Shown piece by piece: positions 59,193 to 64,000 of a DNA stretch of 64,000 bases. Position 1 is the first letter of the stretch. Each line of letters opens with the position of its first letter. The translations under genes and the position numbers were made by a program. This DNA is from Paraburkholderia terricola (lineage in GTDB: Bacteria > Pseudomonadota > Gammaproteobacteria > Burkholderiales > Burkholderiaceae), in contig NZ_FRAB01000016.1 in assembly GCF_900142195.1 (NCBI RefSeq), positions 62,001 to 126,000 on the forward strand, read 5' to 3'. A model generated the notes under the pieces. It was not told the DNA's origin. It searched no databases and was given only the letters and a program-made list of their open reading frames with translations.

Positions 59193-59960
59193 ATGAAAAT
59201 TCCGCTGATGATCCTGAGCGCCGCGCTGATTTTTAGCGGCGGCGCGTTTGCCGCCGAGCCCGACACGCTGCGTCTCGGTATCGATCCGAGCTATCCGCCG
59301 ATGGACGTCAAGGCGCCCGACGGCACCTTCAAAGGCTTCGACGTCGATCTCGGCAACGAAATCTGCCGGCGCATCCACGCGCGTTGCGAGTGGGTGGAGC
59401 TCGAATTCGCGGGGATGATTCCGGCGCTGCAGGCGCGCAAGATCGACGCGATTCTGTCGTCGATGGCGATCACCGAGAAGCGCGAGCAACAGATTCTCTT
59501 TTCCTCGAAGCTCTTTCAATTCAAGTCGCGCTTGATCGCGCGGCAGGGTTCCGCGCTCGCGGGCGGCTTGAATGCGCTGGCCGGCAAGCAGATCGGCGTG
59601 CAGTCCGGCACGCAGTTCGGAGGCTACGCGCTGAAAAACTGGGCGCCGATCGGCGCGCACGTGGTCGCCTATAAGAGTCAGGACGAAGTATTCGCCGACT
59701 TGCGCAATGGCCGGCTCGACGGCGCGCTGCTCGGTTCGGTGGAAGCGGACATCGGCTTTTTGCGCACGCCGGCGGGCAAGGGTTTTGCGTTTGTCGGCGA
59801 ACCGCTTTCGATGGGCGACCGCGGCGTGGGCATCGGTTTGCGCAAGGATGAGACCGCGGTGCAGGCATCCATGAACGCGGCGATCGCTTCCATGCTCAAG
59901 GACGGCACGTATGCGCGGATCGCGAGGAAGTACTTCGACTTCGATCCATACGGCAACTGA
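59193..59960 (+). CDS. Periplasmic amino-acid-type ABC solute-binding protein (255 aa)
   Basis: A Sec signal peptide (about residues 1-20, ending F-A-A) is followed by the SBP_bac_3 fold: L-R-L-G-I-D-P-S-Y-P-P-M-D, G-F-D-V-D-L-G-N-E-I-C and D-A-I-L-S-S-M-A-I-T. The family binds polar amino acids or opines for an ABC importer. No permease or ATPase gene is adjacent, so it works with a remote transporter. It is divergent from a LysR gene and 43 nt upstream of a deacylase, suggesting uptake and cleavage of an N-acylated amino acid (inference). Confidence 0.9.
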   Translation: MKIPLMILSAALIFSGGAFAAEPDTLRLGIDPSYPPMDVKAPDGTFKGFDVDLGNEICRRIHARCEWVELEFAGMIPALQARKIDAILSSMAITEKREQQILFSSKLFQFKSRLIARQGSALAGGLNALAGKQIGVQSGTQFGGYALKNWAPIGAHVVAYKSQDEVFADLRNGRLDGALLGSVEADIGFLRTPAGKGFAFVGEPLSMGDRGVGIGLRKDETAVQASMNAAIASMLKDGTYARIARKYFDFDPYGN

Positions 59961-60003
59961 TCGTTTAGCTTCTTACTCTCTCTCTTCTTCAGATCATCCG
60001 CTC

Positions 60004-61119
60004 ATGAACAGGCAATCGATTCCGCTCTTGTCGCCGGCTATCGGCACGCACCGCGAACTGGTGTCGTTTCACTTCGGTCCGGCTGGGAGCGGACAGAAGA
60101 TCTATATCCAGTCGTCGCTGCATGCCGACGAAACGCCCGCGATGCTGACGACTGTTCTGCTCAAACGTCGATTGCTAGAACTCGAAAAGCGGGGCGCGCT
60201 GAATGCGGAAATCGTACTGGTGCCGGTGGCGAATCCGGTTGGACTCGGCCAGTACGTGCTGGGTCAATTTCTTGGACGATTCGATTTAGGCAGCGGCAAG
60301 AACTTCAATCGGCACTTCATGCAGTTCCCGAAACTGACATCGCGGGCGAAGGAGGTGCTCGGTTCCGACGCGAAAGAAAATCGGCGGACCGTGCGTGAAC
60401 TGATTGCGGCTGAGTTGACGGAACAGAAGCCGTTGACTGAATTCGAGTCCTTGCAATTGGCTTTGCTGAAGCTCTCTTTCGACGCGGATGTCGTGATCGA
60501 TTTGCATTGTTCCCTGGAAGCGGCAATGCATCTCTATACGAGCGAAGCAGCGTGGCCTGAGTTCGAACCATTGGCCCGGTATCTCGGCGCGCAAGCTTCG
60601 CTGCTTGCCACTAACTCAGGCGGCGAGTCGTTCGATGAGACGCATGGCTTGTTGTGGTGGAAGTTGCAGCAGGATATGCCGGCGGATAAACCGGTGCCGA
60701 ATGGAACGATTGCGGTGACGGTTGAATGCCGCGGGCAGCGCGATGTTTCTTATGAAGCGGCGCAAGAAGATGCCGACGCGCTTGTCGATTATCTCGCGTG
60801 GCGCAAGGCGATTCTGATCGATGCGAAGCCGCTGCCCGAACTGCCGACGCCCGCGACGCCGCTCGCCGGCAGTGAGCAGTTTTATGCGCCGGTGAGCGGA
60901 ATCCTGATTCATCGCGCGAAGATTGGTGACAGGATTCACGTCGGCCAGGCTTTGTTCGATATCGTCGATCCGTTGACCGATGAGACAACCACGGTGTCGA
61001 GCAATACCGAAGGCGTGTTTTATATGCGGCGGGCTATCCGGTTCGTGACGGCCGGCGCGCCGCTGGGGCGTGTGACGGGGACGCGGCCGTTCAGGACCGG
61101 GGTTTTGCTGGGAGCGTGA
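60004..61119 (+). CDS. M14-type succinylglutamate desuccinylase/aspartoacylase family protein (371 aa)
   Basis: The zinc-binding signature is visible as His40 and Glu43 (S-L-H-A-D-E), His168 in I-D-L-H-C and the catalytic Glu241 in V-E-C-R-G. The fold and motifs match the AstE/AspA family, which removes acyl groups from amino acids. The C-terminal part (about 275-360) has a biotinyl/lipoyl-like beta domain. The gene follows the solute-binding protein by 43 nt. The true substrate is not visible; an imported N-acyl amino acid is the simplest guess. Confidence 0.87.
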   Translation: MNRQSIPLLSPAIGTHRELVSFHFGPAGSGQKIYIQSSLHADETPAMLTTVLLKRRLLELEKRGALNAEIVLVPVANPVGLGQYVLGQFLGRFDLGSGKNFNRHFMQFPKLTSRAKEVLGSDAKENRRTVRELIAAELTEQKPLTEFESLQLALLKLSFDADVVIDLHCSLEAAMHLYTSEAAWPEFEPLARYLGAQASLLATNSGGESFDETHGLLWWKLQQDMPADKPVPNGTIAVTVECRGQRDVSYEAAQEDADALVDYLAWRKAILIDAKPLPELPTPATPLAGSEQFYAPVSGILIHRAKIGDRIHVGQALFDIVDPLTDETTTVSSNTEGVFYMRRAIRFVTAGAPLGRVTGTRPFRTGVLLGA

Positions 61120-61152
61120 GGGTTTTGCGTCCCCCAGCGCTCCCAACGCGGC

Positions 61153-63285
61153 TTAACCCGTAACCAGAACCGGCGCGACCGCAGCCGGATCGCTGATACT
61201 CGGCCGCCCATTTTCGACGTGACCCGCCAAGCGACGCGAGAAACTCGCGTCGTCGTTATTCGTCACCGTCAAGTCGTACCAGTGATGGCTCGACGCCAGC
61301 ACCCACGCCTCTTCGATATGCGCGCCGGCGGGCACCAGCACCGGACGCACGCGCGCACCGTAAGCGTTGTCGGTCACCGTCAAGCGAGCCACGCCACCGC
61401 CCTTGTTGCTGAAACTCAGAAACACGTTGCCGTTCGCCACGTCGTATTGCACCTTCACTTCAGGCTGCGCCGGCTTGTCGTTGCCGCGAGAACTCGCAGC
61501 CTTCTGCGTGTCGCCCGCGAACTTACGAACGAAACCATTCGGCCCGAACACTTCGAAGGTATAGGCGCCATTCGTCGTCGTCAGGTCGAACGTCTCCTTG
61601 AGCGACTTGCCCGCCTCGACCGTGTAACGCCACGGACCATCCGTGCGGTTCGTCGCATACACGTAGAAATGCGCGCCCTGGTCGCCGGAATTGCCGAACG
61701 AAATCTCGAACGTGTTCTTCTTCACGTCCGCGTGACCGTTCACATGCAACTCATACGGCAACGCGCGCGCGAAACGAATCCCGCTTTCCTGCGGATCGAT
61801 CGCGCCAGGCGCCGCGGGTACGGTCGGCTTCGGCTGGGTCGCGCACTGGTTGTCGGCGATGCTCTTGTAGTTGCTCGTGTCCGGCAGCGGCGGCACCTTG
61901 GAGTCCGGCGTGCGGAAATCGAATGCAGCCGTCAGGTCGCCGCACACCGCGCGGCGCCATGCCGTGATGTTCGGCTCAACCACACCGAACCGCGTTTCGA
62001 TGAAGCGAATCACCGACGTATGATCGAACACCTGCGAGCATACAAAACCGCCCTTGCTCCACGGCGACACGATGGTCATCGGCACGCGCGGGCCGAGGCC
62101 ATACGGCAAACCGTCAGCGGTAAAGCTGCCGCCGCGCGCGGGATTCACCACGTTGTGAATTTCGCCCTCGGTGCTCACCGTCGACTTGCCTTGCGCGGGC
62201 GTCGTCGCCGGTTGCGGCGGCACGAGGTGATCGAAGAAGCCGTCGTTCTCGTCGTACATGATGAACAGCACGGTCTTGCTCCACACCTCGGGATTCGACG
62301 TCAACGCATCGAGCACCTGCGACGTGTACTCCGCGCCATACGCGGGCGTATAGCTCGGGTGCTCCGAGTACGCGGCGGGCGGGCACAGCCACGAGACTTG
62401 CGGCAACTTGTTCGCCAGCACGTCGGCCTTCAGATCGGCGATCGTGCGAACGGTCTGCGCGCGCTCATACAAAGGCGAGCCCGGCTGCGCGTTGATGAAG
62501 TTCGTGAAGTTCTGCAAGACGTTGGTGCCGTAGTTGCCGTTCAGCGGATCGGCGCCCGTCAGCCCCTGCTGATACACCTGCCACGAGATGCCCGCGGCTT
62601 GCAGGCGTTCCGGGTAGGTGGTCCACGAGAGCAACTGATAATTCGGTGGACCGTCGCCGTCGACGAAATCGTTGTTGTCGAGCAGCGGACCGCCCAGCGT
62701 GCCGGTCGGATCGACCATGCCGGTCATCAGATATGAACGGTTCGGGTGCGTCGGTCCCGGCAGCGAGCAGAAGTAAGCATCGCAGACGGTGAAGGCATCG
62801 GCCAGCGCGTAGTGGAACGGAATGTCGCTGCGCAGGTGATAGCCCATCGTCATGTCGGTCTTGGTGGCCGGCCACTGGTCGTAGCGGCCGCCGCCGATCG
62901 CGGCATGGGTCTTGTACCAGGAGTGATCGAGATCGCCGACGCATTGCGCGCTGGTCGTGGACGTATCCAGATGGAACGGCAGCACCGGCTTCGTGGGGTC
63001 GGCCTTCGACGGCTGATACCACACCGGCTTGCCGTTCGGCAGCGGAATCGGGAAGCGGTCGTTGTAGCCACGCACGCCGCGCAGGTGGCCGAAGTAGTGG
63101 TCGAACGACCGGTTCTCCTGCATGAACACGACGATGTGCTCCACGTCGCGAATCGTGCCCGTGCGCGAAAACGCGGGCACGGCAAGCGCATTACGAATCG
63201 ACTCGGGCAGCGCGGTTAGCGCGGCGGCAGCGCCGGCGGACGATGCCACGGTCTGCAGGAAACGGCGACGGCTATTTGATGTCAT
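61153..63285 (-). CDS. plcN: Phosphocholine-type phospholipase C (710 aa), Tat-exported
   Basis: The signal S-R-R-R-F-L-Q-T-V is a Tat motif, so the folded enzyme is exported. The phosphoesterase domain begins E-H-I-V-V-F-M-Q-E-N-R-S-F-D-H-Y-F-G and has M-Y-D-E-N-D-G-F-F-D-H near 350; two C-terminal DUF756 beta domains follow (about 490-700). This is the PlcN/PlcH family, which hydrolyses phosphatidylcholine and related lipids. It is the second phosphoesterase-family gene in the window. The lipoprotein gene lies 67 nt upstream. Confidence 0.92.
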   Translation of the reverse strand: MTSNSRRRFLQTVASSAGAAAALTALPESIRNALAVPAFSRTGTIRDVEHIVVFMQENRSFDHYFGHLRGVRGYNDRFPIPLPNGKPVWYQPSKADPTKPVLPFHLDTSTTSAQCVGDLDHSWYKTHAAIGGGRYDQWPATKTDMTMGYHLRSDIPFHYALADAFTVCDAYFCSLPGPTHPNRSYLMTGMVDPTGTLGGPLLDNNDFVDGDGPPNYQLLSWTTYPERLQAAGISWQVYQQGLTGADPLNGNYGTNVLQNFTNFINAQPGSPLYERAQTVRTIADLKADVLANKLPQVSWLCPPAAYSEHPSYTPAYGAEYTSQVLDALTSNPEVWSKTVLFIMYDENDGFFDHLVPPQPATTPAQGKSTVSTEGEIHNVVNPARGGSFTADGLPYGLGPRVPMTIVSPWSKGGFVCSQVFDHTSVIRFIETRFGVVEPNITAWRRAVCGDLTAAFDFRTPDSKVPPLPDTSNYKSIADNQCATQPKPTVPAAPGAIDPQESGIRFARALPYELHVNGHADVKKNTFEISFGNSGDQGAHFYVYATNRTDGPWRYTVEAGKSLKETFDLTTTNGAYTFEVFGPNGFVRKFAGDTQKAASSRGNDKPAQPEVKVQYDVANGNVFLSFSNKGGGVARLTVTDNAYGARVRPVLVPAGAHIEEAWVLASSHHWYDLTVTNNDDASFSRRLAGHVENGRPSISDPAAVAPVLVTG

Positions 63286-63352
63286 CGAATATCACCTTCT
63301 GCGGGGGGAAAGAATAGCGCGCCTCGCGCGCCGGGGGAATGGGCTTGGGGAG

Positions 63353-63673
63353 TTAGTTGCTGCCGGCGCTGTCGCCTGGTGCGTAACGCATCACGGGCGC
63401 GACTTGCCGGCTGTCGGCGGCGAGGCTGGCTTGCATGTTTTGCGTGATTGCGTCGGAAGCGGCGAACGGGTTCTCCGCGAGCGGTGTGGATGCCGCGGAT
63501 GACGTCCCCACGTTTTGCGCAACATCGTTGTTGTTCGCGACAACGGGCGACGAAGATGCCGAGGTTGTTGAAGCAGTGGCAGCCGGTGGCGAATCATCCG
63601 CGCCGCAGCCGCTCAACGCATACATTGCAAGCGCGATAAACAGCGCACTCGCGAGGCGTTTGTCTCTTCTCAT
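63353..63673 (-). CDS. Small putative lipoprotein upstream of phospholipase C (106 aa)
   Basis: The N-terminus has a lipoprotein signal with lipobox L-S-G-C (about residue 23). The rest is Ser/Ala/Thr/Asn-rich with no recognised domain. Lipidation would anchor it in an envelope membrane. It is 67 nt upstream of plcN in the same direction, so it may share a transcript and act as a chaperone or anchor for the lipase, but this is an inference from position only. Confidence 0.75.
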   Translation of the reverse strand: MRRDKRLASALFIALAMYALSGCGADDSPPAATASTTSASSSPVVANNNDVAQNVGTSSAASTPLAENPFAASDAITQNMQASLAADSRQVAPVMRYAPGDSAGSN

Positions 63674-63884
63674 GTCCGCATCCGGTTTCGTGAAAGCGGA
63701 TGCAGTCTCTAATCCTTCCGAGAAATATTTGTGAAACGTTTGAGAGTCAGTGAAACTTGTTCGATGCGTCGGTTCTTCGAAAGGCGATGGAAAGCGATCA
63801 GCAGGACAATGTTCACCGCAGCGCCATATGTCCGGTAGTTTTGGCGTATCGAAAGATCACGGCTTGGCCTATTCCGGTAAATTC

Positions 63885-64000
63885 ATGACACGCATCGAAA
63901 GACCTTTCGACATCACGCGTCTCGAAGACGAATGGCTCGAAGCGGATGGCTTCGGCGGATTCGCATCGGGCACGGTCGGCACGCTGCGCACGCGCCGCTA
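63885..64000 (+). CDS. Glycogen-debranching / amylo-alpha-1,6-glucosidase-like protein (3' end cut off)
   Basis: An ATG at 63885 opens a frame running off the window. The first 39 residues include E-W-L-E-A-D-G-F-G-G-F-A-S-G-T-V, the conserved N-terminal segment of bacterial and archaeal glycogen-debranching enzymes, followed by R-T-R-R-Y. Only the N-terminal domain start is present, so catalytic residues are not visible. The family hydrolyses alpha-1,6 branches in glycogen-like glucans. The intergenic region before it includes a divergent promoter area. Confidence 0.75.
   Translation, partial: MTRIERPFDITRLEDEWLEADGFGGFASGTVGTLRTRR

Overview
This 64 kb window is high-GC, densely coded DNA from a beta-proteobacterium. 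Gene content and protein style (hpn hopanoid genes, HpnN/MlaA/MlaC-like transport, OmpC-type porin, small Burkholderia-type proteins of unknown function, DUF1272, DUF3562) point to Burkholderia sensu lato, most likely Paraburkholderia. I see no rRNA or tRNA, phage, insertion sequence or CRISPR array. Names come from reading protein motifs by eye, not from searches.

Region 1 (1-10.3 kb) is signalling and stress. It holds a DUF1272 protein cut by the left edge, an ECF sigma factor with an overlapping zinc-finger anti-sigma-like protein, a divergent 43-residue secreted peptide, small conserved proteins, an FMN reductase preceded by three DnaA-box-like 9-mers, a general-stress-type protein, a hybrid histidine kinase, and a tight three-gene unit: CheY-like receiver, CheC phosphatase, PAS-GGDEF diguanylate cyclase.

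Region 2 (10.5-26.5 kb) is a nearly complete hopanoid locus in several convergent and divergent units: hpnD-hpnE-shc-hpnG (+), hpnN-mlaA (-), hpnM (+), hpnH-ispH (-), hpnC-hpnB (+) and hpnA (-). Together they convert farnesyl diphosphate through presqualene diphosphate, hydroxysqualene and squalene to hopene, attach an adenosyl side chain, release adenine, and supply candidate envelope lipid-transport parts. Strong hairpins separate the convergent units.

Region 3 (26.6-38.4 kb) is mixed: acylphosphatase, the ergothioneine methyltransferase EgtD, a RarD-like exporter, a DUF962 membrane protein, a Crp-family gene that has lost its DNA-binding domain, a secreted DNA/RNA endonuclease, an AcpA-type phosphoesterase, an IclR regulator and a divergent porin.

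Region 4 (38.8-52.2 kb) is the most interesting part: fourteen same-strand genes with overlaps or short gaps. They encode a three-component Rieske oxygenase (ferredoxin, alpha subunit without beta, FAD reductase), a small helix-turn-helix-type protein, two SDRs (one lacking the catalytic Tyr/Lys), a cupin, an alpha/beta hydrolase, a second IclR regulator, a ThDP enzyme, an aspartate-dehydrogenase-like enzyme, an aldehyde dehydrogenase, a two-domain extradiol dioxygenase and an MFS transporter. The layout predicts ring dihydroxylation, dehydrogenation, meta-cleavage and hydrolysis, then lower-pathway steps, for a substrate I cannot name. Two palindromes in the porin-operon interval are candidate regulator sites.

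Region 5 (52.2-64 kb) holds an acetyltransferase, a DAO-type oxidase, DUF3562, an EamA transporter with a His-rich tail, a second Rieske oxygenase followed by a small membrane peptide and an N-extended rubredoxin, a LysR regulator divergent from a solute-binding protein plus M14-type deacylase, a Tat-exported phospholipase C with an upstream lipoprotein, and the start of a glycogen-debranching-type gene cut by the right edge.
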